A stretch of DNA of 64,000 nt. Source: Pseudomonadota bacterium. Lineage in GTDB: Bacteria > Pseudomonadota > Gammaproteobacteria > Burkholderiales > Thiobacillaceae. Below the pieces are notes generated by a model. It made no database searches. It was not told the origin of the DNA and saw nothing but the letters and a program-made list of their open reading frames with translations. The position numbers and the translations under genes were made by a program. Location of the stretch: assembly GCA_021811235.1 (NCBI GenBank), contig JAJZPG010000003.1, forward strand, positions 90,610-154,609, in the 5' to 3' direction. Position 1 is the first letter of the stretch. Each line of letters starts with the position of its first letter. Positions 18,979 through 33,101 of this stretch are shown here, piece by piece.

Positions 18979-20055
18979 TCAGTTGATGATGCCGCCGCCG
19001 AGGCACACCTCGCCGTCGTACAGGACGACAGACTGGCCCGGCGTGACCGCCCATTGCGGGGCGTCGAAGGCGAGCTCCAGCGTGTCGGCGTCGAGCTTGG
19101 TGATGCGGCAGGGCGCGTCGGTCTGGCGGTAGCGCGTCTTCGCGGTATAGGGTTTGGCAGGATCGGGGGCGACGCCGGCGATCCAGTTGAGCTGGTCGGC
19201 AGTCAGCGTCGAGCGCTTGAGCAGCGGATGGTCGTGGCCCTGCACGACGATGAGCGTGTTGCTGGCCATGTCCTTGGCGGCAACGAACCAGGGCTCGGTG
19301 CTGCCGTCCTTCTGCCCGCCGATGCCGAGGCCCTGGCGTTGGCCGAGGGTGTAGTACATCAGCCCCTGATGCCGGCCGACGACGCGGCCTTCGGGCGTTT
19401 TCATGTCGCCGGGGTCGCGCGGCAGGTAGCGTTCGAGGAATTCGCGGAAGTTGCGTTCGCCGATGAAGCAGATGCCGGTGCTGTCCTTCTTGGCGGCGTT
19501 GGGCAGGCCGATCTTGTGGGCGATTTGGCGCACTTCTGGCTTGGGCAGCTGGGCGAGCGGGAACAGGGCGGGGGCGAGCTGCGCCTGGCTGAGACGATAG
19601 AGGAAGTAGCTCTGGTCCTTGTTGACGTCTGATGCGCGCAGCAGCGTGGCGCGGCCGGCGGCGTCCGCGCCCTTGCCGACGTAGTGGCCGGTGGCGATGT
19701 ACTCGGCGCCGCGCGCGATGGCGTCGTCGAGGAAGGCCTTGAACTTGATCTCGGCGTTGCACAGCACGTCGGGGTTGGGTGTGCGGCCGGCCTGGTATTC
19801 GGCGAGGAAGTAGCTGAAGACGCGTTCCTTGTATTCGGCGGCGAAGTTGACCGCCTCGACCTCGATGCCGAGCACGTCGGCGACCGCCAGCACGTCGAGA
19901 AAATCCTGCCGCGCGGTGCAGTGTTCGGTGTTGTCGTCGTCGTCCCAGTTCTTCATGAAGACGCCGAGCACGTCGTAGCCCTGCTGCTTCAGCAGATGGG
20001 CGGCGACAGCGGAATCGACGCCGCCCGACATGCCGACGACGACGCGCGTGCTCAT
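18979..20055 (-). CDS. mnmA: tRNA-specific 2-thiouridylase MnmA
   Basis: A 358-residue enzyme. The PP-loop ATP-binding motif is [15 protein letters not shown], the first catalytic cysteine is in [13 protein letters not shown] and the second in [12 protein letters not shown]. It places sulfur at position 2 of the wobble uridine in tRNAs for Lys, Glu and Gln. The start at 20055 overlaps the nudJ stop as ATGA. The order rluE-nudJ-mnmA facing away from icd is the same as in E. coli. Upstream in-frame codons belong to the nudJ region and are not part of this protein. Confidence 0.96.
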   Translation of the reverse strand: MSTRVVVGMSGGVDSAVAAHLLKQQGYDVLGVFMKNWDDDDNTEHCTARQDFLDVLAVADVLGIEVEAVNFAAEYKERVFSYFLAEYQAGRTPNPDVLCNAEIKFKAFLDDAIARGAEYIATGHYVGKGADAAGRATLLRASDVNKDQSYFLYRLSQAQLAPALFPLAQLPKPEVRQIAHKIGLPNAAKKDSTGICFIGERNFREFLERYLPRDPGDMKTPEGRVVGRHQGLMYYTLGQRQGLGIGGQKDGSTEPWFVAAKDMASNTLIVVQGHDHPLLKRSTLTADQLNWIAGVAPDPAKPYTAKTRYRQTDAPCRITKLDADTLELAFDAPQWAVTPGQSVVLYDGEVCLGGGIIN

Positions 20056-20516
20056 GAATGGCTCACGAAATCGAGCGGGAAGCGCCGCCCGGCGAGGTAG
20101 TCCTGCACGCAGCGCATCACCAGCGGGCTGCGGTGCGGCGTCGGATGGGACGCGAGTTCGTCGGGCGTCAGCCACACGGCACGCACGATGCCGTCGTCGA
20201 GCGCGCGGCCCGCGTCGAAGCCGGTGACATTGCAGATGTAGGCGAAGCGCAGGTAGGTGATGTCGCGCCGTGGGTAATGCGTGCTGTAGCAGCCGAGCAG
20301 GGCGATCGGCTCGACGTGGTGCGCGGTCTCTTCGAGCGCTTCGCGGCGCACCGCCTCGATCAGCGTCTCGCCGCGTTCCCAGTGGCCGGCCGGCTGGTTG
20401 AGGCGTAGGCCTTCTGCGGTGTGCTCCTCCACCAGCAGGAATGTGCCGTCGCGTTCGACGATGGCAGCGGCCACCACGTGCGGCAGCCACTGTGAATTCT
20501 TGTTGGGTTCAGACAT
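20052..20516 (-). CDS. nudJ: NUDIX hydrolase NudJ-like
   Basis: A 154-residue NUDIX protein. The Nudix box reads [25 protein letters not shown], carrying the required G-5x-E-7x-R-E-x2-E-E-x-G-like pattern with the last position changed. E. coli NudJ hydrolyses nucleoside di- and triphosphates and the thiamine intermediate HMP-PP. The ATG at 20516 overlaps the end of rluE, and the stop overlaps the mnmA start, so the three are translationally linked. A longer frame upstream lacks support. Confidence 0.88.
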   Translation of the reverse strand: MSEPNKNSQWLPHVVAAAIVERDGTFLLVEEHTAEGLRLNQPAGHWERGETLIEAVRREALEETAHHVEPIALLGCYSTHYPRRDITYLRFAYICNVTGFDAGRALDDGIVRAVWLTPDELASHPTPHRSPLVMRCVQDYLAGRRFPLDFVSHS

Positions 20517-21063
20517 GCAGTTCTTTCCATTCTCCGGGCTGAAGACCACCCAGGGTCCATTCGCCGACGGCGGCGCGGATCAGCCGCAGCGTCGGAAAGC
20601 CGATCTTCGCCGTCATGCGCCGCACCTGGCGGTTCTTGCCCTCGCTGATCGTGAGCTCGATCCAGGCGGTGGGGATGCTGGCGCGAAAGCGGATCGGCGG
20701 GTTGCGCGGCCACAGGCCGGCGGGCTCGTCGGTCAGGCGCGCCCGGGCCGGGCGGGTGACGAAGTCGCCGAGGTCGACGCCGCGGCGCAGCGGTTCGAGG
20801 TCGGCGTCGGTCGGCGCGCCCTCGACCTGCGCCCAGTAGGTTTTGGGCAGCTTGTGCTTCGGATCGGCGATGCGGCTCTGGGTCGGGCCGTCATCGGTTA
20901 AAATCAGCAGTCCTTCGCTGTCGGCGTCGAGCCGTCCGGCCGCATACACGCCGGGCACGGCAAGGTGGTCGCGCAGGCCCTGCCAGCGCCCCTCGGGGGT
21001 GAACTGGCTCAGCACGCCGTAGGGTTTGTTGAACAGGATCAATCGCGCCACGCTGAGAGACAA
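20509..21063 (-). CDS. rluE: 23S rRNA pseudouridine synthase RluE-like
   Basis: A 184-residue RsuA/RluB/E/F-family pseudouridine synthase without an S4 domain. The catalytic aspartate lies in [19 protein letters not shown], and the later KTYWAQVEG and [20 protein letters not shown] blocks are standard. Family members of this length next to icd are RluE, which modifies U2457 of 23S rRNA. The start of icd lies 58 bp away in the other direction. A TAAAAT element (minus strand, 21081-21086) lies about 18 bases upstream of the start. Confidence 0.88.
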   Translation of the reverse strand: MSLSVARLILFNKPYGVLSQFTPEGRWQGLRDHLAVPGVYAAGRLDADSEGLLILTDDGPTQSRIADPKHKLPKTYWAQVEGAPTDADLEPLRRGVDLGDFVTRPARARLTDEPAGLWPRNPPIRFRASIPTAWIELTISEGKNRQVRRMTAKIGFPTLRLIRAAVGEWTLGGLQPGEWKELHV

Positions 21064-21121
21064 ACTTCGTAAAGACGCCCATTTTAACGTTACCGAGCCG
21101 CCACCTTTAATTTATCCCGCC

Positions 21122-22378
<1,257 letters not shown>

Positions 22379-22401
22379 ACCGCGCGACAGGCAATAAAAA
22401 A

Positions 22402-22417
22402 CCCCGCCTGGGCGGGG
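22402..22417 (-). terminator. Terminator for the cold-shock gene
   Basis: CCCCGCC-TG-GGCGGGG with a run of six A on its left flank, which becomes the U-run on the minus strand. It ends the cold-shock transcript that comes from the right. Confidence 0.7.
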
Positions 22418-22431
22418 TGACGCTTCCAAAA

Positions 22432-22463
22432 GTAACCCCGCCGAGGCGGGGTTACTTGTTTTC
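22432..22463 (+). terminator. Rho-independent terminator after icd
   Basis: GTAACCCCGCC, two-base loop, GGCGGGGTTAC, then TTGTTTTC. The 11-bp perfect stem and T-rich tail end the icd transcript. Confidence 0.8.
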
Positions 22464-22474
22464 AGCTCAACAAC

Positions 22475-22681
22475 TCAACCCTGCGGCTGGATGTTGGAAG
22501 CCTGCTTGCCCTTGGGGCCCTGGCTGACTTCGAAGCTGACTTTCTGGCCTTCTTTCAGCGTCTTGAAGCCGCTGGTCTGAATGGCGGAGAAATGCGCGAA
22601 CACATCCTCGCCGCCGTCATCGGGGGTGATGAACCCGAAGCCCTTGGCATCGCTGAACCACTTGACAGTACCTGTTGCCAT
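22475..22681 (-). CDS. cspE: Cold-shock domain protein (CspA/CspE type)
   Basis: A 68-residue single cold-shock domain. RNP1 is KGFGFITP and RNP2 is VFAHFSA. It binds single-stranded RNA and DNA as a chaperone or antiterminator. The start is fixed by [16 protein letters not shown] and by a strong GGAGGGAG ribosome site 6-8 bases upstream. The 285-bp gap to earP leaves room for the long 5' leader typical of these genes; a minus-strand TTGAAT with a 15-16 bp spacer to AAAAAT near 22770 is a possible promoter. Whether it is cold-induced or constitutive cannot be told. Confidence 0.94.
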   Translation of the reverse strand: MATGTVKWFSDAKGFGFITPDDGGEDVFAHFSAIQTSGFKTLKEGQKVSFEVSQGPKGKQASNIQPQG

Positions 22682-22966
22682 TAAAAACTCCCTCCTTGGC
22701 GTGACACTAAACACAACCGCGATAAGCGCAATGCTCTGGCGGATGACAGGACGGCATGATTTTTATGGCCGTCGGTCTGAATTCAAGCGCGCTACCCGGT
22801 GATGCCCTGCGGTAATGCCAAACCTGCACGGTTCTTGAAACCAAACTTTTGGCTTTTTACTACCGTGCATCGGTTTTTACAAGGGGAACGCGCGAAAAAG
22901 CAGGGGCCAGGGCCGGACTGTGGTTTCCATTCAACTTGGCGGGAACGATGGGGTAGGATGCGCGCC

Positions 22967-24112
22967 ATGCGTGCGTCCTGGGATATTTTCTGCAACGTCA
23001 TCGACAACTATGGCGATATCGGCGTCGCCTGGCGGCTGGCGCGCGGGCTGGCCAGCGAGCATGGCCTGGCGGTGCGGCTGTGGGTGGACGACCTGCACGC
23101 GTTCCAGCGCATCTGGCCGGCGGTCGATCCGGATGCCGAAACCCAGCGCTGCGCAGGGGTGGACGTGTGCGCATGGCGCACGCCGTTTGCGGATGTCGCG
23201 CCAGCACACGTGGTGATCGAGGCTTTCGGCTGCGCGCTGCCCGACTCCTATCTGGAGGCGATGGCCAGCCAGTCGCTCCCGCCGGCTTGGATCAATCTCG
23301 AATACCTGAGCGCCGAATCCTGGGTGGCTGCGCATCATGGCCTGCCGTCGCCTCACCCGCGGCTGCCGCTGACCAAATATTTCTTCTTTCCCGGCTATAC
23401 GCCGGAAACCGGCGGCCTGCTGATCGAGCCCGGTCTGCCTGCCTGCCGCGATGCGTTCCGGCACGGCGCGACCACGCCGTTCTGGCGCCAGCTGGGGCTG
23501 GAGCCGCCGATGCCGGACGAATTGCGGGTGTCGCTGTTCGCCTACGAAAACCCGGCCTTGCCGGCGCTGCTCGACGCCTGGGCGGCGGAGGCGCGTCCGC
23601 TCACCTGCCTGGTGCCGGAAGGGCGGGTGATCCCGCAGTTGAAGGCATGGCTGAAGGAGCCGGACTTGCAGGCGGGCGATGTTGCCGAGCGTGGCGCGCT
23701 GCGGCTGCGCATCCTGCCGTTTTCCGACCAGGACGCCTACGACCGCCTGCTGTGGGCATGCGACCTCAATTTCGTGCGCGGCGAGGATTCCTGCGTGCGT
23801 GCACAGGCGGCCGCGCGCCCGCTGGTATGGCAGGCCTATCCGCAGGCCGGACGCGCGCACTGGGACAAGTTGGACGCACTGCTGGCGCGCTATGCCGACG
23901 GCCTGGATCGGGACGTGGCGCAGGCAGTGGGGGATCTGTGGCGTGGCTGGAATGGCGTGCCCGGCGCGCCGACCTTGGCGCACAGTTGGTCAGCGTGGCG
24001 TTGCCGGCAGGGCGGGATCGACGCGCATGCCCGCGCCTGGGCGGCGCATCTCGGCACGCTCGGCCGCCTCACCGACACGCTGGTGGATTTCGCGGAAAAT
24101 AAGATAAAATAG
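22967..24112 (+). CDS. earP: EarP, EF-P arginine rhamnosyltransferase
   Basis: A 381-residue protein starting [20 protein letters not shown], the signature N-terminus of EarP (DUF2331). Later blocks [32 protein letters not shown] and the dTDP-rhamnose site region [20 protein letters not shown] are all present. EarP transfers rhamnose from dTDP-L-rhamnose to an arginine of elongation factor P. The next gene encodes an EF-P with arginine at position 32, its target, so the pair is functionally matched. An alternative ATG at 22958 adds three residues. A TAGGAT element lies 7-12 bases before the start. Confidence 0.95.
   Translation: MRASWDIFCNVIDNYGDIGVAWRLARGLASEHGLAVRLWVDDLHAFQRIWPAVDPDAETQRCAGVDVCAWRTPFADVAPAHVVIEAFGCALPDSYLEAMASQSLPPAWINLEYLSAESWVAAHHGLPSPHPRLPLTKYFFFPGYTPETGGLLIEPGLPACRDAFRHGATTPFWRQLGLEPPMPDELRVSLFAYENPALPALLDAWAAEARPLTCLVPEGRVIPQLKAWLKEPDLQAGDVAERGALRLRILPFSDQDAYDRLLWACDLNFVRGEDSCVRAQAAARPLVWQAYPQAGRAHWDKLDALLARYADGLDRDVAQAVGDLWRGWNGVPGAPTLAHSWSAWRCRQGGIDAHARAWAAHLGTLGRLTDTLVDFAENKIK
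24105..24110 (+). promoter_or_regulatory. -10 element for efp, overlapping the earP stop
   Basis: TAAAAT spans the last codons of earP; its final bases are part of the AAA TAG end. No clear -35 is visible. It could give efp its own transcript with a leader of about 40 bases. Confidence 0.4.
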
Positions 24113-24156
24113 CGAGTTTTCTCAACCCCTTAGCTCTCTCCGCAGGACACACACCC

Positions 24157-24717
24157 ATGAAAACCGCAATGGAACTCCGCGCCGGCAACGTCGTGATGAT
24201 CGGCAAAGACCCGATGGTGGTGCAAAAGGCCGAATTCTCGAAATCGGGCCGCAACGCCTCCGTCGTCAAGATGAAACTCAAGAACCTGCTCACCGGCGCC
24301 GGCATGGAGAGTGTCTATCGTGCCGACGACAAGTTCGACACCGTGACGCTGGATCGCAAGGAGTGCACCTATTCCTATTTCGCCGATCCGCTCTATGTGT
24401 TCATGGACAGCGACTACAACCAGTACGAAGTCGAAGGCGACAACCTCGGCGACGCGCTGAACTACCTCGACGACGGCATGCCGGTCGAAGTGGTGTTCTA
24501 CGACGGCAAGGCGATCTCGGTCGAGATGCCGACCACGGTCATTCGCGAAGTCGAGTACACCGAGCCGGCCGTGCGCGGCGACACCTCGGGCAAGGTCATG
24601 AAGCCCGCCCGCATCAAGCCCACCGGGTTCGAACTGCCGGTGGCGGCTTTCGTCGAAATCGGCGACATGATCGAGATCGACACCCGCACCAACGAATTCA
24701 AGCGCCGCGCGAACTAA
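24157..24717 (+). CDS. efp: Elongation factor P (rhamnosylated type)
   Basis: A 186-residue EF-P with the three-domain KOW/OB layout. The domain I loop reads [13 protein letters not shown], with arginine at position 32 where E. coli has the lysine modified by EpmA. Arg32 is the EarP-modified residue in Pseudomonas, Shewanella and Neisseria. EF-P relieves ribosome stalling at consecutive prolines. The C-terminus [18 protein letters not shown] is conserved. Its position directly behind earP fits the modification pathway. Confidence 0.97.
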   Translation: MKTAMELRAGNVVMIGKDPMVVQKAEFSKSGRNASVVKMKLKNLLTGAGMESVYRADDKFDTVTLDRKECTYSYFADPLYVFMDSDYNQYEVEGDNLGDALNYLDDGMPVEVVFYDGKAISVEMPTTVIREVEYTEPAVRGDTSGKVMKPARIKPTGFELPVAAFVEIGDMIEIDTRTNEFKRRAN

Positions 24718-24741
24718 GCCCGACGCAGATTCGAACAAAAA

Positions 24742-24765
24742 GGCAGCCTCGGCTGCCTTTTTGTT
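24742..24765 (+). terminator. Rho-independent terminator after efp
   Basis: GGCAGCC-TC-GGCTGCC flanked by AAAAA and TTTTTG. It separates efp from dnaE and is symmetrical enough to work in both directions. Confidence 0.8.
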
Positions 24766-24822
24766 TTTCGGCACATCCGTCCGCGGCGTTAAAATGACGG
24801 CCTGCTTTTCCGTTGCCTCCCC

Positions 24823-28254
<3,432 letters not shown>

Positions 28255-28276
28255 GGGAGCGCGGGGGATGTACGAA

Positions 28277-28289
28277 ATGACTAAGTCAT
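28277..28289. promoter_or_regulatory. Palindrome upstream of the candidate small RNA promoter
   Basis: ATGACTAAGTCAT is a perfect 13-bp palindrome about 17 bp before the -35 hexamer at 28306. Its position suits an activator or regulator site. No regulator is identified. Confidence 0.35.
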
Positions 28290-28305
28290 GACAGTGATAA
28301 ATGTG

Positions 28306-28334
28306 TTGACATGCATTTCGTTATATTAGAAAAT
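28306..28334 (+). promoter_or_regulatory. Promoter of the candidate small RNA
   Basis: A consensus -35, TTGACA, at 28306-28311, then 17 bp and GAAAAT at 28329-28334. Transcription would start near 28341. This is the best -35 hexamer seen in the window. Confidence 0.55.
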
Positions 28335-28340
28335 TCTTAT

Positions 28341-28438
28341 CAACACTGAGGCGCCGCAATGGCACTTGGTGTTGTCTCCTCCAATCCTCCTCCTTTGGTG
28401 GATACTCTGCCCGACTCTCGCGAGTCGGGCATTTTTTT
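28341..28438 (+). ncRNA. Candidate small RNA with anti-Shine-Dalgarno loops
   Basis: A compact unit of about 98 bases between dnaE and the opposite-strand acyP gene. It has a consensus-like promoter, a C/U-rich centre and a perfect terminator: GCCCGACTC, four-base loop, GAGTCGGGC, then A and seven T (28409-28438). The centre holds CTCCTCC (28376-28382) and TCCTCCTCCTTT (28385-28396), both exact complements of a Shine-Dalgarno core. Short stems such as TTGG/CCAA would show the first in a loop. Such loops are typical of trans-acting translational repressors. An alternative is a peptide frame from ATG 28359 (SD GAGG seven bases before) with a Pro-Pro-Pro stretch, but it runs through the terminator. 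No homology search was possible. Confidence 0.5.
28409..28438 (+). terminator. Rho-independent terminator of the candidate small RNA
   Basis: A nine-base-pair perfect GC-rich stem with TCGC loop followed by ATTTTTTT. It points away from dnaE on the plus strand and could also end dnaE read-through. Confidence 0.8.
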
Positions 28439-28480
28439 GCCTGAATTCCGCGCAGAAGGGCCGACCGGCCGGGTTGGGCC

Positions 28481-28756
28481 TTAATCGACCCGTTTCACGA
28501 ACCCCTGGAACGGCGCCTGCCACTGCGCCTCGCCGATCTCGACGCGTTCGACCCGCGCCAGTGGCGGACCGTTGCGCGCCCACGCGATCATGGCGTCGAC
28601 CGCTTCGGCCGTCCCCTGGACCACCGCTTCGACCGTGCCGTCCGGCGTGTTGCGCACCCAACCGGCCACGTTCAGCCTTTCGGCCTCGATCCGCATCGAC
28701 TCGCGGAACCACACGCCCTGCACGCGGCCATGGATGCGCAGGTGATGCGTCTTCAC
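28481..28756 (-). CDS. acyP: Acylphosphatase
   Basis: A 91-residue acylphosphatase starting with GTG. The family signature [12 protein letters not shown] includes the catalytic arginine R18, and the asparagine N36 lies in [17 protein letters not shown]. It hydrolyses acyl phosphates such as 1,3-bisphosphoglycerate. It lies seven bases behind metG on the same strand and is probably co-transcribed with it. The stop overlaps the outer end of a possible peptide frame from the opposite strand. Confidence 0.93.
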   Translation of the reverse strand: MKTHHLRIHGRVQGVWFRESMRIEAERLNVAGWVRNTPDGTVEAVVQGTAEAVDAMIAWARNGPPLARVERVEIGEAQWQAPFQGFVKRVD

Positions 28757-28763
28757 TGCGGGC

Positions 28764-30818
28764 TCACTTCACCTTCATGCCCGGCTGCGCACCGCTGTCG
28801 GGCGACAGGATGAACAGGCCGGGCGCGTCCCCGGAGGCGGCCAGCACCATGCCTTCGCTCATGCCGAACTTCATCTTGCGCGGGGCGAGGTTGGCGACCA
28901 TCACGGTCAGCCGGCCCACCAGCGCCTCCGGCGCGTAGGCCGACTTGATGCCGGCGAACACCTGGCGGGTGCCGAGCTCGCCGAGGTCGAGCGTCAGGCG
29001 CAACAGCTTGTCGGCCCCCTCGACGTGCTCGGCGCTGGCGATGCGTGCGATGCGCAGGTCGATCTTGGCGAAGTCGTCGATCGAGATCGTTTCGGCCACG
29101 GGGGCCGCAGCCGGCTGTGCGGCGTGGGCCTGCGCTTCGGCGTGGCGCACCGGCGCGGGGGCGGGCGTGGGTTCGAGGTTCTGCTTGTTGGCGTCTACCA
29201 TGGCTTCGATGGCTTTGGGGTCGATGCGGGTCATGAGGTGGCTGTATTCGTTGATGCGGTGGCGGATGAACAGGCTTTGCGCGTCGTCCCACCCGAGCGG
29301 CTCGATGGCGAGGAAGGCCTCGACCTGCTCCGCCAGTTTCGGCAGCACCGGCTTCAGGTACAGGGTCAGCAGACGGAACAGGTTGAGCGCGACGGTGCAG
29401 ACCTCGTGCAGTCGGTAGACCGCGGCGTCCTGCTTGGCCAGTTCCCAGGGCTTCTCGTCGGCGACGTACTGGTTGGCGCGATCGGCCAAGGCCATGATCT
29501 CGCGCAAGGCCTTGGCGTAGTCGCGCGCCTCGTAGTGCGCGGCGATCGACTCGGCGGCGGCCTGGAATTCGCCGACCAGTTCGATGTTCGCCACGCCGTC
29601 GGCGAGCTTGCCGTCGAACTTCTTGTGGATGAAGCCGGCGGTGCGGCTGGCGATGTTGATGAACTTGCCGACCAGGTCCGAATTCACCCGCGCGACGAAG
29701 TCGTCGAGATTCAGGTCGATGTCCTCCATCGAACCGTTGAGCTTGGCGGCGTAGTAGTAGCGCAGCCACTCGGGGTTGAGGCCCTGTTCGAGGTAGCTGG
29801 CCGCGGTGATGAAGGTGCCGCGCGATTTCGACATCTTCTGGCCGTTGACGGTGAGGAAGCCGTGCGCATAGACCGCGGTCGGCAGGCGGTGGCCGGAGAA
29901 TTTGAGCATCGCCGGCCAGAACAGGGCATGGAAATAGAGGATGTCCTTGCCGATGAAGTGCACCAGTTCGGTCCTGGAATCCTTGCCCCACCATGCGTCG
30001 AAGTCGAGGCCATTGTCCGCCGCGTACTTGGCGAAGCTCGCCATGTAGCCCACCGGCGCGTCGAGCCAGACGTAGAAATACTTGCCCGGCGCGCCGGGGA
30101 TCTCGAAACCGAAGTAGGGCGCATCGCGGCTGATGTCCCAGTTGGACAGGCCCGAGGCGAACCATTCCTGCATCTTGTTGGCGGCCTCGTCCTGCAGGCT
30201 GCCCGACTTGGTCCACTCGCGCAGGAAGGCCTCGCAATCGCCGAGCCTGAAGAAGTAGTGCTCGGAGTCCTTGTGCACCGGCGTCGCGCCCGACACCGCC
30301 GACACCGGGTTCTTCAGTTCGGTCGGGCTGTAGGTCGCGCCGCACACTTCGCAGTTGTCGCCGTACTGGTCGGCCGCGCCGCACTTGGGGCATTCGCCCT
30401 TGATGAAGCGGTCCGGCAGGAAGAGATTCTTCACCGGGTCGTACATCTGCGCGATGGTCTTCACCTCGATCAGCCCGGCGTCCTTCAGCGCGAGATAGAT
30501 CTTCGACGCCAGCGCGCGGTTCTCGTCCGAGTGCGTCGAATAGTAGTGATCGAAACCGATGTGGAAACCGGCGAAGTCGCGTGTGTGCTCGTCCCACACC
30601 CGGCCGATCAGCGTCTCCGGGGTGATGCCTTCCTTCTCCGCGCGCAGCATGATTGCAGTGCCGTGGGTGTCGTCGGCGCACATGTAGCGGCAGTCATGTC
30701 CGCGCATCTTCTGGAAGCGCACCCAGACGTCGGTCTGGATGTATTCGACCAGGTGGCCGAGGTGGATGCTGCCGTTGGCGTAGGGCAGGGCGGAGGTGAC
30801 GAGGATCTGGCGGGACAT
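28764..30818 (-). CDS. metG: Methionyl-tRNA synthetase
   Basis: A 684-residue enzyme. The HIGH-type motif is [16 protein letters not shown] near residue 15, a zinc knuckle carries four cysteines ([20 protein letters not shown], residues about 145-162), and KMSKS appears as [12 protein letters not shown] near 333. After an Ala/Pro/His-rich linker a C-terminal Trbp111/EMAP-like tRNA-binding domain ([20 protein letters not shown]) ends the protein; this domain dimerises the enzyme. A TAAAAT element on the minus strand at 30846-30851 lies 28 bases before the ATG. Confidence 0.97.
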   Translation of the reverse strand: MSRQILVTSALPYANGSIHLGHLVEYIQTDVWVRFQKMRGHDCRYMCADDTHGTAIMLRAEKEGITPETLIGRVWDEHTRDFAGFHIGFDHYYSTHSDENRALASKIYLALKDAGLIEVKTIAQMYDPVKNLFLPDRFIKGECPKCGAADQYGDNCEVCGATYSPTELKNPVSAVSGATPVHKDSEHYFFRLGDCEAFLREWTKSGSLQDEAANKMQEWFASGLSNWDISRDAPYFGFEIPGAPGKYFYVWLDAPVGYMASFAKYAADNGLDFDAWWGKDSRTELVHFIGKDILYFHALFWPAMLKFSGHRLPTAVYAHGFLTVNGQKMSKSRGTFITAASYLEQGLNPEWLRYYYAAKLNGSMEDIDLNLDDFVARVNSDLVGKFINIASRTAGFIHKKFDGKLADGVANIELVGEFQAAAESIAAHYEARDYAKALREIMALADRANQYVADEKPWELAKQDAAVYRLHEVCTVALNLFRLLTLYLKPVLPKLAEQVEAFLAIEPLGWDDAQSLFIRHRINEYSHLMTRIDPKAIEAMVDANKQNLEPTPAPAPVRHAEAQAHAAQPAAAPVAETISIDDFAKIDLRIARIASAEHVEGADKLLRLTLDLGELGTRQVFAGIKSAYAPEALVGRLTVMVANLAPRKMKFGMSEGMVLAASGDAPGLFILSPDSGAQPGMKVK

Positions 30819-30885
30819 GAACGGGCCGGAAGGCGAAAAACGGCCATTTTAACGCGTGCCGTGCGGCGTCGTCGTTCCAGGCGAG

Positions 30886-31485
30886 CTAAAAACGCGAGCC
30901 GGGCTGCTTCAGGAACTCGATTTCGTCGGGCGTGGAGGCGCGTCCCAGGATCGCATTGCGGTGCGGAAAACGGCCGAAGCGCGCGACGACGTCACGATGC
31001 CGGCGGGCGTACTCGAGGAAGTCGTCGAACAGGGCGCGTTCATCGGCGGCGGCTGCGCGCGCCAGTTTCTCGTACAGCGAAACGGATTGCTCCTGCATGC
31101 CGATCGACTCGGCATGTTCCAGCGGCAGATAGAGGAATACCCGTTCGATTGGCGCCAGCTGCCTGTCCTCGCCGGCATCCAGTGCAGCGAGGCTCAGCGC
31201 CAGCGCCTGCGGATCGGTCGCGAAGGCCTGCGGCCGGTCGCGATGGATGTGGTGCGGGAACTGGTCGAGCACGATCACCAGGGCCAGCCGCCCGCGCGGC
31301 GTATTGGCCCAACGATCGAGTTGGCCTGCCGTTGCGGCAGCGAGCGTGGCGGAGAAACGCGCGGCCACCGCTCGGTCGTTGTCGGGCGATTTGCCGAACC
31401 AGAGCTTGCCCTGCCGCCCGGCGACCTCGGCCGCGCTGCCGGGTGGGCCGAACCAGAAGGCAAGCACGCTTTCGGAATCAGTCAT
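30886..31485 (-). CDS. DUF924 family protein
   Basis: A 199-residue protein of the DUF924 family (COG3803), a TPR-like all-alpha fold of unknown function. Typical blocks are VLAFWFGPPGSAAEVAGRQ at the start, PRGRLALVIVLDQFPHHIHR in the middle and RFGRFPHRNAILGRAST near the end. The ATG at 31485 gives the conserved start MTDSESVLAFWFG. It lies 16 bp behind the CDGSH gene and is probably in one transcript with it. No enzymatic role is established for the family. Confidence 0.85.
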   Translation of the reverse strand: MTDSESVLAFWFGPPGSAAEVAGRQGKLWFGKSPDNDRAVAARFSATLAAATAGQLDRWANTPRGRLALVIVLDQFPHHIHRDRPQAFATDPQALALSLAALDAGEDRQLAPIERVFLYLPLEHAESIGMQEQSVSLYEKLARAAAADERALFDDFLEYARRHRDVVARFGRFPHRNAILGRASTPDEIEFLKQPGSRF

Positions 31486-31501
31486 GGCTGCTCGGCAGAG
31501 G

Positions 31502-31753
31502 TCAGAACGCGTCTTCGGGCAGATCGTTGTGGGTGCCGTCGCAGAACGGCTTGTCCTTGGTGTGCTTGCAGTTGCACAGCCACACCGTGGTTTTTTCCTT
31601 GATGACGAAAGGCACGGGCTCGAGGCCGCTGCCTTCATGCGAGCCGTCGCAAAACGGCTGCGTCATCGAGCGGCCGCACGAGCACCACCAGTATTCACCG
31701 GGTTCGAGTTCCAGTTCGGCGGGATTGCGGTCGTACACAACGGGTTCGGACAT
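31502..31753 (-). CDS. Tandem CDGSH iron-sulfur domain protein
   Basis: An 83-residue protein with two CDGSH-type 2Fe-2S sites. The first has C24, C26, C35 and H39 (WCSCGRSMTQPFCDGSH) and the second C60, C62, C71 and H75 (LCNCKHTKDKPFCDGTH). Proteins of this type bind two redox-active clusters and are found in the cytoplasm, and their physiological partner is generally not known. A minus-strand TAGAAT (31778-31783) lies about 25 bases upstream of the ATG. It is followed by the DUF924 gene. Confidence 0.92.
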   Translation of the reverse strand: MSEPVVYDRNPAELELEPGEYWWCSCGRSMTQPFCDGSHEGSGLEPVPFVIKEKTTVWLCNCKHTKDKPFCDGTHNDLPEDAF

Positions 31754-31895
31754 GGGGACTCCAGCGCAAAAAGCGCCATTCTAGACGCAATGCGCGCCGG
31801 CAAATCCGTATGCTTGATGGGGCGATTGGGCAAGCGATCCGTGCCTTGCACGGTGCCTGTGTCGCGCTTGCACGATCGGAACCGATCAAGAAGCG

Positions 31896-31972
<77 letters not shown>

Positions 31973-32032
31973 AGGCAGATGGCGGGTTCCCGAGGAACCC
32001 CGATTTGAGAACTACCGGGAATTTTCTGGCGG

Positions 32033-33001
32033 TCAAAAACTACGGTCAACCGCGAAAGCCGCTAATTGTAGCAAAGCTGATTTGAATTTTGAATCAGGAA
32101 GTACAGAAATTGCTGCATTCGCGATTTGCATTTCGCGTTGCGCCTGCTCGCGGGTGTACTGCAGCGCGTGGGTGTCCTTGATCGCAGCGAGCACGCTCTG
32201 GAACTCGGTGAGGCCGCCGTGCTCGATCGCCTGGCGAATGCTGGCGGCCTGTTCCGGCGTGCCGTGCTTCATCGCGTACAGCAGCGGCAGGGTGGGCTTG
32301 CCCTCGGCGAGGTCGTCGCCGATGTTCTTGCCGGTCTTGAGGAAGTCGCCGGAATAATCGAGCACGTCGTCGATCAACTGGAACGCGGTGCCGAGGTGCA
32401 TGCCGTAGCGCGCCAGCGCGTCCTTCTGCTCCTCGGTGCCGCCGCCGATGACGGCGCCGAGCCGGCCCGCGGCCTCGAACAGCTTGGCGGTCTTGTAGCG
32501 GATGACGCGCAGGTAGTTCTCTTCGTCGATGTCGGGGTCGTGGCAATTGAGCAGCTGCAGCACTTCGCCCTCGGCGATGGTGTTGGTGGCGTCGGACAGG
32601 ATGCGCATGACTTCCATGTTGTCGACGCCGACCATCATCTGGAAGGCGCGCGAGTACAGGAAGTCGCCGACCAGCACGCTGGCGGCGTTGCCGAACAGGG
32701 CATTGGCGGTCTCACGGCCGCGCCGCAGCTCGGATTCGTCCACGACGTCGTCGTGCAGCAGGGTGGCGGTATGGATGAACTCGACCACGGCGGCGAGTTC
32801 GTAGTGTGCCTCGCCCTTGTAATCGAAGCAGCCGGCCGACAGCAGCACCAGCGCAGGGCGGAGGCGTTTGCCGCCGCTGTTGATGATGTATTCGGACACC
32901 TGGCGGATGAGAACCACGTCGGAATACAGGCGCTCACGGATGACGCGGTCGACGGCGCGCATGTCGTCGGCCAAAAAGGATTGCAGGCTCTCCAGAGACA
33001 C
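32033..33001 (-). CDS. ispB: Octaprenyl/polyprenyl diphosphate synthase
   Basis: A 322-residue trans-prenyltransferase with both aspartate-rich motifs: LLHDDVVDESELRRG (first, near residue 80) and QLIDDVLDYSG (second, near 207). Alanine and methionine residues before the first motif fit a long-chain product. It makes the side chain of ubiquinone. The start is GTG at 33001. It is divergent from rplU, as in E. coli, where ispB, rplU and rpmA are neighbours. It would use the FPP made by the ispA product encoded further on. Confidence 0.95.
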   Translation of the reverse strand: MSLESLQSFLADDMRAVDRVIRERLYSDVVLIRQVSEYIINSGGKRLRPALVLLSAGCFDYKGEAHYELAAVVEFIHTATLLHDDVVDESELRRGRETANALFGNAASVLVGDFLYSRAFQMMVGVDNMEVMRILSDATNTIAEGEVLQLLNCHDPDIDEENYLRVIRYKTAKLFEAAGRLGAVIGGGTEEQKDALARYGMHLGTAFQLIDDVLDYSGDFLKTGKNIGDDLAEGKPTLPLLYAMKHGTPEQAASIRQAIEHGGLTEFQSVLAAIKDTHALQYTREQAQREMQIANAAISVLPDSKFKSALLQLAAFAVDRSF

Positions 33002-33101
33002 GATAGGGGCTTGTTATTGGAAAATCCTGCAATGGTAGCAGTCCGGCTGCGGTTTTTCATCGCCCGGGGCGTAGAATCTCGCCGACAGGCGCGTTAAATG
33101 T

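Noticed and set aside
20056..20490. N-terminal extension of MnmA into the nudJ region
   Set aside because: The extra residues are low-complexity shadow of nudJ. The conserved [15 protein letters not shown] start overlaps the nudJ stop as ATGA.
28255..28345. FNR- or CRP-type site in front of the candidate small RNA
   Set aside because: TTGAC and ATCAA half-sites are present, but their spacing does not match the consensus for either regulator.
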